DNA of 64,000 bases. It comes from Lamellibrachia columna. Lineage: Eukaryota; Annelida; Polychaeta; Sabellida; Siboglinidae. The notes beneath the pieces are model-generated. The model did no database searches and had not been told where the DNA came from. It saw nothing but the letters and a program-made list of their open reading frames with translations. Of this stretch, positions 1 through 12,712 are shown piece after piece (position 1 is the stretch's first letter; every line of letters starts with the position of its first letter). The DNA is taken from contig OY759270.1 in the NCBI GenBank assembly GCA_963662155.1, positions 15,243,009 to 15,307,008 of the forward strand, read 5' to 3'. The position numbers were made by a program, and so were the translations under genes.

Positions 1-232
1 GATCATACGGCCTCCCAGTTTGCATAATAAATTCCCCACGCGGCCTAACTATCGCTTTATACAGGGCGGCTACAATTAGTTGTTTCTCCATATATGTGAC
101 TGTTCTCCTCATTAGCCCTATACTTTGATTACATTTTTGATATAGTAATCCCACATTGTTCTAAATGTTTCATGCGAGCATTACATGTAATTCTTAGTCC
201 TTGTCTTGTGTGGTTCTATTTAACATAGCACT
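1..232 (-). mobile_element. CR1-like LINE (LINE-1) C-terminal remnant
   Basis: On the minus strand this matches, with many changes, the C-terminal part of the reverse transcriptase ORF that is better preserved at 57350-57490. The shared part is the region encoding (Y)KAIVRPHxEYC and the upstream GLIRRNI segment. It continues the minus-strand LINE that resumes at 377 after a (TA)n array. Frameshifts and stops are frequent, so it is dead. The window starts inside it. Confidence 0.7.
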
Positions 233-1190
<958 letters not shown>

Positions 1191-1238
1191 AGCCTCCCTT
1201 ATAGCCTTTTGTATTTTACACCTTCCTCTGGTCCTATG

Positions 1239-1692
1239 TTTGGACTACTCCTGTTGATAACGATGAGTTCTTGGTAGCTATGTTACAACAAAGTGCTTTA
1301 TCACAATCTGTTTCACTTTACAGTGAAGTGTTTGGACTACTCCTGTTGATAACGATGAGTTCTTGGTAGCTATGTAACAACACATTGCTTCATCTTAATC
1401 TGCTTCACTTTACAGTGAAGTGTTTGGACGACTCCTATTGATAACGATGAGTTCTTGTAATATGTGTTACAACAAATTGCTTCATCACAATCTGCGTCAC
1501 TTTACAGTGAAGTGTTTGGACTACTCCTATTGATAATGATGAGTTCTTGGTAGCTATGTTACAACAAATTGCTTCATCACATTCTGCTTCACTTTACAGT
1601 GAAGTGTTTGGACTACTCCTATTGATAATGATGAGTTCTTGGTAACTATGTTATAACAAATTGCTTCATCACAATCTGCTTCACTTCACAGT
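1239..1692. repeat. 92-bp tandem satellite, five copies
   Basis: Units start at 1239, 1331, 1423, 1515 and 1607, exactly 92 bp apart, each beginning TTTGGACTACTCCT or a close variant. Copies differ at scattered positions (for example CTACTCCTGT versus CTACTCCTAT). Each ends in a CACTTTACAGTGAAGTG motif that is partly palindromic. No reading frame is shared. Confidence 0.93.
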
Positions 1693-1894
1693 ATTATTTA
1701 ATATGCTTACAACGATTCTTTAATATATAAAATCACACCACCTTCCCTTCTCTCTCGCCTGTCCTTCCTATGCATTACATAGTATGTCAGTGCTCTCTCG
1801 GCATCTACTATATCTTTATTTGCCCATGATTATGTGATGCATTATACTTGAGGGTCAATATCTGCTAACTTACTTTTAGTCTCCTAAATGTCTC

Positions 1895-2575
<681 letters not shown>

Positions 2576-2579
2576 AAGG

Positions 2580-3150
2580 AGATTGTGTGAAGTTGTGTAT
2601 AATTAGCTTGTTTACTTTAGTCACCTAGCGATTGAAATTTCGATGAGTAAACTCGTGCTAGTGGCGCCGAATAGCGACCGATGGCTAATCTAGAGATCGG
2701 AAATTTATTTGTTTTAAACTGATTAACAGATCAACGAATATTTATCATGTTTGGTATCGTTGGAAAACTAGTTGTCTTCTGATATTGTCTGTCATTGTTT
2801 TAGAGTATAATTATGGTGAATAACTAAACATTTTAAATATACATTCGATGTTGTTGTTTCGTGTTGGTGACAGCATAGGGCCAGGTAAACATATTTACTT
2901 TACCTTCTAATAATAGAGGGAACTAAAGGAATGTTCAAAGTGGTTTTCTGTTATAAATCTGGTAGCAGATGCATTTTGTATGTATACCATCGTAATGTGC
3001 GCATTGTAGAGATTCCTATGATATACATTTTGTGTAGGATATCATGTGATTTGAATGGTTGATACTGGAGTGTTGCATAACTATTCACAAGTTAACCTGC
3101 AATTTGTAAAAGCAACCAAGCCTTTCTCTGGTCTACGGTCTCTTATATGC
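2580..3150. other. Unassigned sequence
   Basis: No gene, strong repeat or RNA was recognised here. Composition is ordinary AT-rich intergenic DNA. Confidence 0.5.
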
Positions 3151-3158
3151 ACCAACAT

Positions 3159-3240
3159 GATTGGTTAATCCGTTCTGAAAAGACGGCTGCGATTGGTGAT
3201 AGTGGAAGTATAAAATAGTTACGGGCGTTAAAACAGTAGA
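3159..3240 (+). promoter_or_regulatory. Possible core promoter upstream of the 30-bp-repeat ORF
   Basis: Two inverted CCAAT elements (GATTGGTTA at 3159 and GATTGGTGA at 3191) precede TATAAAATA at 3209-3217. A start about 30 bp downstream would give a short leader ending at the ATG at 3282. The spacing resembles the duplicated promoter of the GPCR pair in this window. It is inferred from motifs only. Confidence 0.35.
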
Positions 3241-3281
3241 GCAACTCAAGCCATGTGATAATCAAGCTGCACGTAACATCG

Positions 3282-4163
3282 ATGAACGTACACGGTTCCT
3301 CTCGGAATAACCAGACTCGCCCAACGGTTCTCGGACGTGGGAGGATGCGATGCACCGGCGGCAAAGAGTCGCTGAGCCATAGACGCTTCCGCCGCCGTCC
3401 AACCTCGATAGCCTCTACCAACTTGCCGTTGACAACTTTACTGCCAGCTGCCACGCAAGACAGCATTCGCCAAGCACGCCGTACGCAAGACAGCATTCGT
3501 CAAGCACCCCGTACGCAATACAGCATTCGCCAAGCACGCCGTACGCAAGACAGCATTCGCCAAGCACGCCGTACTCAAGACAGCATTCGTCAAGCACGCC
3601 GTACACAAGACAGCATTCGCCAAGCACGCCGTACGCAAGACAGCATTCGCCAAGCACGCCGTACACAAGACAGCATTCGCCAAGCATGCCGTACACAAGA
3701 CAGCATTCGCCAAGCACGCCGTACACAAGACAGCATTCGCCAAGCATGCCGTACACAAGACAGCATTCGCCAAGCACGCCGTACGCATAACAGCCCTCGA
3801 CAAGCACGCCGTACGCAAGACATTATTCGCCGTACGCAAGTGAACACTCACCGAGCACGCCATACGGAAGAAATCACTCGCCGAGCACGCCGTACGGAAG
3901 ACAACACTCGCCGAGCACGCCGTACGGAAGACAACACTCGCCGAGCACGCCATACGGAAGAAATCACTCGCCGAGCACGCCGTACGGAAGACAACACTCG
4001 CCGAGCACGCCATACGCAAGACAACACTCGCAGAGCACGCCGTATGCAAGACAACACTCGCCGAACACGCCGTACGCAAGACAGCACTCGCCGGGCACGC
4101 CGTACGCAAGTGAACATTCGCCGAGTACGCCATAACGCAAGACTACACTCGCCAAACACGTAA
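3282..4163 (+). CDS. Arginine-rich repeat ORF (30-bp minisatellite), coding status uncertain
   Basis: The frame is open for 293 codons from the first ATG, at 3282. A longer frame exists only if a GTG at 3255 were used. Residues 1-57 are a non-repeated basic head. From about residue 58 (3453) the protein is some 23 ten-residue repeats. The first dozen are of the type TQDSIRQARR, later ones of the type TEDNTRRARR or TEEITRRARH. About a quarter to a third of repeat residues are arginine. Because the period is a multiple of three, several frames on both strands also stay open, so openness alone proves little. Some unit differences are silent in this frame (ACG/ACA/ACT for Thr, CGC/CGT for Arg), while others change Arg to Cys, His or Pro. 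A TATA/CCAAT-like region lies just upstream. It could encode a nucleic-acid-binding basic protein or be a non-coding minisatellite. I know of no matching family. Confidence 0.35.
   Translation: MNVHGSSRNNQTRPTVLGRGRMRCTGGKESLSHRRFRRRPTSIASTNLPLTTLLPAATQDSIRQARRTQDSIRQAPRTQYSIRQARRTQDSIRQARRTQDSIRQARRTQDSIRQARRTQDSIRQARRTQDSIRQACRTQDSIRQARRTQDSIRQACRTQDSIRQARRTHNSPRQARRTQDIIRRTQVNTHRARHTEEITRRARRTEDNTRRARRTEDNTRRARHTEEITRRARRTEDNTRRARHTQDNTRRARRMQDNTRRTRRTQDSTRRARRTQVNIRRVRHNARLHSPNT
3453..4160. repeat. 30-bp minisatellite, about 23 units
   Basis: The first block (3453-3810) has units like ACGCAAGACAGCATTCGCCA followed by AGCACGCCGT. A second subfamily (3840-4130) has GAAGACAACACTCGCCGAGC. 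One unit near 3810-3840 is shortened. The block structure suggests two amplification rounds. Confidence 0.97.
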
Positions 4164-4290
4164 ATCTTTCGTGATATAGGACTGTAAATAATGTTTGATA
4201 TATGACTGTAAATCATTCTTGACGTGGGTTTGTAATACTACTAGTTGTTCTATTGTGTCTTGTTAAACGGGAAATATTTTACCCTTTATC

Positions 4291-4316
4291 GTTGTTGTTG
4301 TTGTTGTTGTTGTTGT
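4291..4316. repeat. (GTT)n microsatellite
   Basis: About nine GTT units, with no coding context. Confidence 0.9.
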
Positions 4317-4687
4317 AGGTGCACAAATACCCACACTGAACGTAACGAGTACATGTCAATTGGCTCGCCGCATATTATCCAACCAAACTTAGAACTGCCA
4401 CACCCTCACTTAGTGATAATTTGAAAGTTTTTGCTAGTGGTGTACTAATTTGCTGTATAGTATCCTGAAACTATTTTTGAAGGTATACTTTCCACGTGAC
4501 GTGTTCTTAATTTACTATGATTTCAGAGTTACAAATAATTGCTCTAAGTAATTTATTAAATTTAACTTATCTACTCGTGATGAACATGTTCAACAGAAGG
4601 ACTAATAGCTCTGACATCAACGTCAGGTAACAAACGATCCTCGTGAACCACAAACGAGACCACCCACGAATACCCAACTACCGTTGA

Positions 4688-4910
4688 TTTAAAAAGATTT
4701 GCCATCCAAGCCAAAGGCCCAGATGGCAAGTGGACAAGGAAGCCATTGGCTTATCGAGAGTCCAACAATGTTCATCGACTTATAACCCGCCCTCCTGAGA
4801 TATGTGTCAACCTTGTTTTTAAACATATTCATGCTGCTAGCAGTTACACAATCTGTAGACAATTTGTTCCATTAATTTATTGTCCTCTGTGAGAACGAGT
4901 GCTTTCTGGT
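4688..4910 (-). mobile_element. 5'-truncated LINE-1 3' end inserted in repeat D
   Basis: On the minus strand this gives the end of the LINE-1 ORF and its 3' tail. The same sequence ends the copies at 25900-26115, 17060-17290 and 56831-57000. The shared landmarks are GAGAACGAGTGCTTTCTGG, a MFKxKVDT-equivalent, the GGCTTGGATGGCAAATCTT terminus, then TTAAATC-rich tail repeats. Repeat D copies at 23130 and 27300 run straight through this point without it. Confidence 0.8.
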
Positions 4911-5042
4911 CAGTGTACCCGACGTCATTTATGGAGCGGCGCGTGCAGTGACAGCAATCGAACGAAGATGGCCCGACTAAGTAATTTGAGCTCACATATA
5001 TGTTAACATAATAGTTGACCCTGATCACGCTACTGTTTCCGC

Positions 5043-5467
5043 GGTTGTGACAGTCGATCGCATCACATCCCAAGTTGTATGTGCACCTATGCACTAAAGA
5101 TATGTTAGTGCATGGAAGCTGAGCAGGTTTATCCTCACACACAGGATATGTAAGCGTATCATGCGTTGCTTGTATTGGGTAACTTTTCCATTTGTTTAGC
5201 CGTTCCAGAGATCATCCACATTTCCACTGCTTTTGTATTGTATTGTATTGTATTGTATTGTATTGTACTGTATTCAGTTCCAAAAGGTCTGAAGACAGGA
5301 CTGATAACAAAATAAAAAGAAAGTGTGGGTATAAAGGTCACCAAAAGCACACGATATCTGTTTATCAGCAGGCGACTAGCACTCATTCCTATCTATTCAC
5401 AGTTGACTGTTGACTGCTGTATAGCTATACCTAACGACATATGTGTAGGCGTCGTTATTGTATTTAC
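5043..5467. repeat. Element E, copy 1
   Basis: 425 bp nearly identical to 8234-8683, from GGTTGTGACAGTCGATCG to GTCGTTATTGTATTTAC. The only differences I see are one base near 5190 and the number of TATTG pentamers: six here (5236-5265) against eleven in copy 2. It is much less diverged than the surrounding repeat D. No ORF or terminal inverted repeat was recognised. Confidence 0.85.
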
Positions 5468-6599
5468 TCATTATGAAAATCTGATAATGTTGGGATATTT
5501 TTGCTACACTGGATCAATCGTAAGGTGCATTTTCCAAGCCGTTGTAAGACAAATGTCTTGGCTTACAAGTATTCTGCTATTCATACGCAGTGAGCTGCCA
5601 ACGATAAAACTACCGCAATATTGTTTGTTTCTTGAAAATCTGGCAGTGTTTTGGGAATTGTGGGCTACAATTGATCAATGGCAAGGTGAGTGTTTGCAAG
5701 CATTAGTACGTCGAAACACCGCATTTCTGGCAGCGCCTTCCTTATGATTGTAGGTATAAAGCCAGCTTTGACTGGAAATGTCAGAAAACCACACGTTCGT
5801 GATTGACACTTGCCAGTCATTAATGCACATCGCGCTCTGATTGGTTTCCGCCGAGCATAAAGAATAAAGACTGGGTCTGAACACAAGCCTGGTCTGGTGC
5901 CACATTTCTTTACATAGCACCTGGTATCAAGGGACATGCAACAGGCAGCGCATATACGCTAAGTTAGCAATTTATTGATTTAATAAATCATGTAATATAT
6001 AATGCATTTCCATGACGATCGGTCCGCGACCCTTGAAGTAATTGGCATTAGCTAAACAATGTATTCAGCTTGTTTGATACGAATAAACAATGCAGGCTAT
6101 TTTGAGGAAAATCTCGTATAGTTCATGTTTGTGTGCATGACTTCGAGTGCAGGTAGGTATTCAAGAATATGCAATTATAGTACATATGTCGACGTCATAG
6201 TTGAATATACCATTAGTGTGAATGTATCGATATAAAAATAAACAAAACCGATTGAGTATTAGGAATAAACACGTGTAAACATAAAAAGAAATCGAATCCG
6301 ATTAGGCGCAACATTAAAGTGGTTTGAACGTTGGACTCAATCAGATTCTAGGCAATTTTTTTCACTCCGCGTTGCCTCATTTTGCTCAGCTGTATAACTG
6401 AATATCAAATTATACACTGTGGTGGGTGTTTTCTCAATAATGCTAATGCAGCAACGATAACATGGCTGAATGATTCCAACATATATCGAGTTGCTATTGG
6501 AATTTATATGTCTGGCAGGGGGTTAAGTGTAACGTGTTTTGAGCGATCCTAATGAATGCCAGATTCCGCGTTAGATACGAGCAATCTATGCATTATACC

Positions 6600-7400
6600 G
6601 ATATATTTTTTAAGTTCCTGTTGATATCCAGCTACAACTATTTGATTCCCTTATGTGCCCAAATTTGCTATTTAAATGTGAAGTGTGGGGATTTGAAAAT
6701 AGTTTGTTAATTGATAAGCTGCATATGACATTTTGTAAAATTTCACTTCGGGTAAACAATGGAATACATATTTTCATGGTTTATGGGGTAATTGGGCAAT
6801 TTCCACAAAATATTAAAATAAACAGTATATTATTGAATTTTTGGGGGAACTATTGATAGGAAAGGAATCTAAACTGTCTTGCATTATGAATACATTATTA
6901 TATCAATTATATGTTAAACAAAATATTTAATCTCCCTGGATTGCGCATCAAGAAATACTGAATGTTTAATGGCTTAAAGCCAAAAGTAAAACATGGCTTA
7001 AAGCCAAAGTAAAACATACTGATCAGTATCATCAACAGTGGGGTAGTAATATTTGGAATAGTGATGGGGGTATAACCTACTTAATAATTAAATATTATTT
7101 TAAAGTAGAAAAATATTTGCTAGTTTTTACTACCAAATTTATCCAGACCTTTCTGTAAATGTTGTACTTGTAATCATCGGATGCCGATTCAGCAAGGCAG
7201 GTATAGTGGAATTGATAATCGAGAGAGATGTTATACTCTATGTGACTGAAATGATATTGGGGATGAGTTTTCGTTATATGTTTAAATATCCTTTTTTCAA
7301 GAAGCTAGACAAAACTGAATTTCTAGATATTATTTTGCGAGGCAAAACACTCAGGCAAAATGGATCAGTTGTTTAAGGATTTTAAGGTTTTTTTATAATA
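6600..7400 (+). mobile_element. Non-LTR retrotransposon C-terminal remnant (LINE-4)
   Basis: The plus-strand frame from about 6629 reads LFDSLMCPNLLFKCEVWGFE, a LINE post-RT thumb motif, followed by LHMTFCK, MVYG and NFWG. After frameshifts, 7160-7310 gives a zinc-knuckle-like region CNHRMPIQQGRYSG, then a CYTLCD-type pair and IGDEF. This pattern is known from LINE C-termini. Stops and frameshifts show it is dead. Repeat D copy 2 lacks it, so it is an insertion. The clade was not determined. Confidence 0.7.
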
Positions 7401-7750
7401 AAGTTGATGTGACGTGACATTCAATGCTTCAACATACAAACGCAGTACGAGTGAGACCAAAGTAGGAACAAACAATGCATGACTATCTTGATATTTTTTT
7501 GTCATAGATTTGTTCATTGAGTACAACGAATATAGTACATGAACTACTAATTGTGTTAATTTTGGCCTAGTAATTATGTATAAAACTTAAATAGGTAGAA
7601 CTAATTAACTAACGTAGATTAAAACTGGATTAGCCAATGGTTTTCTTGTCCACTTGAAATCGAGCGGGTTGCTTTAGACTGTAGTTGCTTTCAATATTAT
7701 AAAACATACGATAATATGTCACCAACACAAATACAGAATGAGTATTTTAT

Positions 7751-8233
7751 TGATCAAATTAACGCTTAAAATAGGTAACTAGATAGGTATATCTACCTTC
7801 TTTTGTTCATCACAAAATACGAATTTGAGCAACATTTTATCGCAGGCACGACAAACACTTGTTTGATACAGTTAATGGCGGCAGTAAAGACGTAAATCTC
7901 TTGAATTAAGCTGCCATATCAATTGAGCTCCGTGGTGTGGCGCCCATAAACGACATTACTACTATTGGTCCACCGCGTGGCGCCACTATTGATTCCATAC
8001 AGCAGAAAGTACACTTCTCGATAATCCAGACTCCGTGATGTGACCGTTGCCTTCACAACATCCTGAAAGTGAATTGAGATTCCCGCCATTACCCCGACCA
8101 CCGCAGCAGCCACTAATATGAATCGACCAACAGCAACAGTTGCTCAAGCTGCGTGTGTATATACCACCAATGAGACGTGTATAAGAGTGTATACATGCAT
8201 GGCATGTATACGAATCTATTAGATAGTTCACAG
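7751..8233. other. Unassigned sequence
   Basis: No gene or recognised repeat was seen. Short ORFs here look like chance. Confidence 0.45.
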
Positions 8234-8683
8234 GGTTGTGACAGTCGATCGCATCACATCCCAAGTTGTATGTGCACCTATGCACTAAAGATATGTTAGT
8301 GCATGGAAGCTGAGCAGGTTTATCCTCACACACAGGATATGTAAGCGTATCATGCGTTGCTTGTATTGGGTAACTTTTCTATTTGTTTAGCCGTTCCAGA
8401 GATCATCCACATTTCCACTGCTTTTGTATTGTATTGTATTGTATTGTATTGTATTGTATTGTATTGTATTGTATTGTATTGTACTGTATTCAGTTCCAAA
8501 AGGTCTGAAGACAGGACTGATAACAAAATAAAAAGAAAGTGTGGGTATAAAGGTCACCAAAAGCACACGATATCTGTTTATCAGCAGGCGACTAGCACTC
8601 ATTCCTATCTATTCACAGTTGACTGTTGACTGCTGTATAGCTATACCTAACGACATATGTGTAGGCGTCGTTATTGTATTTAC
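8234..8683. repeat. Element E, copy 2
   Basis: 450 bp, direct orientation relative to 5043-5467 and almost identical. The 25-bp length difference is explained entirely by eleven rather than six TATTG units (8427-8481). No clear target-site duplication flanks either copy. Confidence 0.85.
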
Positions 8684-8689
8684 CATTAC

Positions 8690-9336
8690 ATAGAAAAATA
8701 AATAAAATCCCATCTTTGTAATTTTCGAGTCGTCCCTTGTGGTATTCCATACATTCATGTGTAAATGTAAAGTTCAACGCCTAATAACACAGAGAGCACA
8801 CATGTAAAACATAAGAACTTCGGTTTTATGCAAATATATGTGCACAAGTATATGTCATTTATTTAGCAAACCGCCAGTTTGACCCCAGGTTACTTTGTGC
8901 ACTTAACAATTACTTTCACATCAAAATGGATGATGGTATTCACCCGCACCGGTTCGGTCATGTTACGAGTGACCAATCCAGCATGTGTGCCTGCTATTTT
9001 CAAACAATGTTCAGTTTAAAAAACTCTAGAGGGCTTTTAATTGTTTGGCTGGTCTACTGTTCATGGAATGATTCAAGGTGAAGCCGATTCAATTTGTCAT
9101 CTTCTAGTTGGAGTGGTTGAAATGGTATGTATGTGAGAAAATAAATCCGGGAAATATGCTTTGCACAGCTAGAATGAAATAGTGTTTCATAGTATCAAAA
9201 CATTTAATTTTAGCGTTGAAAGAATTATATATGTGATTGGTTCATTTCAAACTGTACTTGTGCATGTGATCTTTAGGTTGATCTTGATAACATTGTATAG
9301 ACCAGGATCCTTTTTATATAATATAGAGTATATGTG
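8690..9336. other. Unassigned sequence
   Basis: No feature was recognised. The longest frame is short and opens into the following microsatellite. Confidence 0.5.
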
Positions 9337-9651
<315 letters not shown>

Positions 9652-10129
9652 GAAACGTTATTATCAGAAACTAGATATATCTAATTTATAAATTTTGATA
9701 AATCCAGCAGCAATCAAGAGGTATGGGTATTCCCGATTTATATGAACCCTTTGTATAAACATGTCGTACATATTGCCTGTTGGGAGTTATATATTTTCAG
9801 AATCACAGTATGTCAATAAAGCCCGTTACGTTGCAAGTAGGCTGTCAACATTTGCGTGGTTGGTCCCGGTGAATAAATTTTGCTTTTACCTTATAACAGT
9901 TATTGTTATTCTAACCGAGGAGGAATGCATGCTTAGTATGTGACGAATTTACATTTAATTTAACATCTAATGACAAACTTACAGCGACGGTCAAAGAGCA
10001 AATACCTTTGATTCTAGGCATATTTCTTACAATGCCTACCTGATATTTTTATGTGGGTAATTTTGTAGCCTGACAAAATGTCGACACACGGTTGGAGTAA
10101 GAATGTTATAGGCCGCCCATGTGAAAATA
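9652..10129. other. Unassigned sequence
   Basis: Nothing recognised. Confidence 0.5.
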
Positions 10130-10395
10130 TACTATGGAATTACACGGCATACCATGACACACCATGATATTATATGCTATTGCATGGCATACCATAGTAT
10201 GCCATGACATTACATCGTGTATGGTAACTGTAATGCATACAATGGTTTACCTGTTATAAAATATCATAGTATTTTACCATGCATTCCCTATTTGAAAGCA
10301 CCTTGGAATACCATGGTTTACATGATATATCATGTTATTTTACCGTGGTTTACCTGTTTCAAAACACCATCGTGTTTTACCATGGAATACAAAGG
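10130..10395. repeat. Imperfect CCATG-rich palindromic low-complexity repeat
   Basis: Recurring short words CATACCATG, CCATGGTTTAC and TACCATGG occur in both orientations, giving many local inverted repeats. It resembles a worn simple or MITE-like repeat. No coding signal. Confidence 0.6.
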
Positions 10396-10577
10396 TATAT
10401 TTTCTTAAAGGCTGTAAAGCAATGAAAATGTTATTCAGATTTATACAGCATTTGAAGACAAAATCAAACAAATGTGGCAGGTCTGTTTTAATCGCCAAAC
10501 GAGAACTTCGAATGTGATCACGAACTGTCTGGTCAGGCACGTGGGTAGTAAGCCTTTGCCGAAACGAGCACGCATAT

Positions 10578-10625
10578 CAGATTAAAAGGCATCGGTCAGA
10601 TGCAACTGAGCTACCCCGCGGGGGT
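10578..10625 (-). other. tRNA-like (possible SINE head) fragment
   Basis: On the minus strand this reads GCGGGGTAGCTCAGTTGC, which fits a tRNA acceptor strand and A box. After a shortened D arm comes CCTTTTAATCTGA, resembling a Lys(UUU) anticodon arm. The T arm and B box are not convincing, so it is not an intact tRNA. Related words (AAAGGCATCGGTCAGA) occur at 14235-14260 near repeat C. Confidence 0.3.
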
Positions 10626-10679
10626 TGATGCCGCAGTTAGGAGGGCGTTACGCACGCAGGGTACCCTACGTACGTGACA

Positions 10680-11057
10680 TTACACGCGTAATTTCCTAAA
10701 AGAATCGTCTAATCGTAAAAACTATACAGTTGCCTTTGATAACCAGCCTAATGCACACGTTCAGTGTTAATATCACTGGCAGGATTGTAATATACATTGT
10801 CACTGTAGGAGAATATGTTGACAACAAAATATGCCATCGAACTGGGGGAAGACTTCAGTAGTTTCGAAATGAAATTAATCGATTATCACAATCATATATC
10901 ATATAACCTAAATCGAAAAACCTCAAGTTAAACACCGCCCAAATTCAAATAAGACATCCCTATCCACATGCTACTCAGCAGCCTCATTGCACGACCAGGC
11001 GTCACCCAACACCTGTCACTTACATTCTTTCCAAATTACTAAACAAGCAAAATATCG

Positions 11058-11061
<4 letters not shown>
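10680..11061. other. Unassigned sequence
   Basis: Nothing recognised. Confidence 0.5.

Positions 11062-11150
<89 letters not shown>
11062..11150. repeat. (TA)n microsatellite
   Basis: 89 bp of TA. Just downstream (11159-11190) the words GATTCGTATGAAGAA are duplicated. Confidence 0.96.
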
Positions 11151-11153
<3 letters not shown>

Positions 11154-12104
11154 CTGGAGATTCGTATGAAGAAGGATTCGTATGAAGAAAGATACTATTT
11201 CCAATTGTGTTGGTGAATAATTTCGAGAAACTGGTTGCTATGCTTTCGCGAGCATCTAGTATTGTGTTTGGTATATAAATCTAGCTAGATATCTATCACG
11301 GTGTCCCATCTTATTTAATGTGCAGAATCCTGACTTTTCTTGTCTGGGGGTTTCCCATCCAGTGTCTGTGAAGAGTAACTAACTATTTCTGACTGACTGA
11401 TTATCTGGTGTAATTGCATACATACAAACATTTGTAAAAGCAAGCGTAGCAGGCAACGCTGCGCGGGGGAGGATTCGGGAGGTGTAATTAGGTTATTTTT
11501 TGGGTGTTCTTTAATCCTACTTCTCTAGACTCTAGACGTATTGTAAATCAATAACAACGCAGCTTCTGTATTGTTTTTTTTGCGTGTCTTTTGAGTAAAA
11601 CTAATTTGTAAGCAATCGTAAATTTCGGTTTCGATGTGTCATGCATCCCAACCTTTTGAAAATTGCATCCGGGAGATTTCCAGGATTACGGGAGAGCGCA
11701 AGAGGGGGACTGACCCTCTCAGTACGGGGTTCCAGGGAATATTTTCAAGCTGCAAAACGTGGCTTCTGATGCATTCTGATTCAGGACATTTATTAAACAT
11801 TAAACTTATTAAAGTTTCTTCCGAAATATCACAATTTTTACTTTAGTTCACCTTGTGGTTCATACTGCAAACCTAAATAGATGAAAGCGGCGGCTTATCC
11901 CTAATTCATTAGTCTGTCCTAACTGGCGAACTGTTCCGCGTGGCGAAGGTATGCGCTATGCCGCTGTAATTATTATAATACTTAGTATTGTTATTATTAG
12001 GATAATGCTGAGCGGGAGCCCGGCTGACATTTCCGAGAGATGTATATACGCGGGAGTTAGAGAACGTTTTTCGGTGGATTCCCGAAGAGTTGCGATGCTT
12101 GATG
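11151..12104. other. Unassigned sequence
   Basis: No gene was recognised. The GC content rises briefly around 11450-11480 and 11660-11740. The segment 11640-11700, including CATCCGGGAGATTTCCAGGA, looks like a diverged interspersed repeat, but I could not place it. Confidence 0.4.
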
Positions 12105-12310
12105 TGGCGTTGCGGCTTCAAAGGGTAATCAAATATCGTTAGTAAGATAATAGTGTAGATTGGATTTTAAAAATACTATTTCTCCTAAAGGACGATAAAT
12201 GAATGGAACAGTCCCAAACAGATTATCTACTGAATGTGTTAATGCTAGCAGTATGAATATGTTTGAATATACATTGACAAACATCTCCTAAGGCGGGATA
12301 CACATAAAAT
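12105..12310 (+). mobile_element. Internally deleted LINE-1 3' fragment
   Basis: It starts with GCGGCTTCAAAGGGTAATCAA, matching the AASKGN-coding segment at 25313-25333. It then jumps to the region equivalent to 25860-26020 (GTGTAGATTGGAT, ATGAATATGTTTGAA, GGCGGGATACACA). About 500 bp between these parts is missing, and the 3' tail is absent. Confidence 0.7.
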
Positions 12311-12712
12311 ACGGGAATCCGGCGACATTAATTTCACCCTCCGCGCCGCCGACAGGTCAGGGAGCATGGGAATATCTTATCATGCAGACCCAACGGACAC
12401 TAACCTGAATGACAATACAACCCCACCGACACAGCCCAACACCGATGACCCTAAAATACAGGGACAAACAACCCCTAACCCCCATGGTGCAAACCGACAA
12501 CAGGCACGCAAAGAATACGTTTGCACATTGCCGCGTTTCCACCCTATTCGACAGTTCAATATGATAAGAACGCTTGATACTTGTTGATAGTCTGGATCAT
12601 CTTCTGCTGTGAGACAGAATAAACTGATGATAGTGGTAATGTGAGCTATTCATCACATAAGGTTTATTTATTAAATATGTTGCATGTATGTGTGTATGTA
12701 TGTATGTATGTA
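12311..12712. other. Unassigned sequence with short (GTAT)n
   Basis: Nothing coding was recognised. A short GTAT array at 12683-12712 abuts the Tigger-like terminus that follows. Confidence 0.5.

Larger units (their letters stand above)
4390..7750. repeat. Dispersed repeat D, copy 1 (with nested insertions)
   Basis: Homologous blocks run in the same order as in 22080-24310, and partly in 26530-27480. They include GTGACGTGTTCTTAATTTAC near 4500, AGAAGGACTAATAGCTCTGA near 4597, the GTGTACCCGACGTCATTT block near 4913, GTATAAAGCCAGCTTTGACT near 5753, TTGGCATTAGCTAAACAAT near 6042 and CTTGTCCACTTGAAATCGA near 7648. Its left end, read on the minus strand, is a worn LINE-1 RT N-terminus (LFVTPEM-like). 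Copy 1 has three segments missing from copy 2: LINE-1 3' end (4688-4910), element E (5043-5467) and a LINE-4 tail (about 6600-7400). Confidence 0.7.

Noticed and set aside
3415..4216. Minus-strand frames through the 30-bp repeats
   Set aside because: They stay open because the period is a multiple of three, and no promoter-like region was seen on that side. The plus frame was kept, at low confidence, because of its upstream motifs.
10578..10650. Functional tRNA gene
   Set aside because: D arm too short and no convincing T arm or B box.
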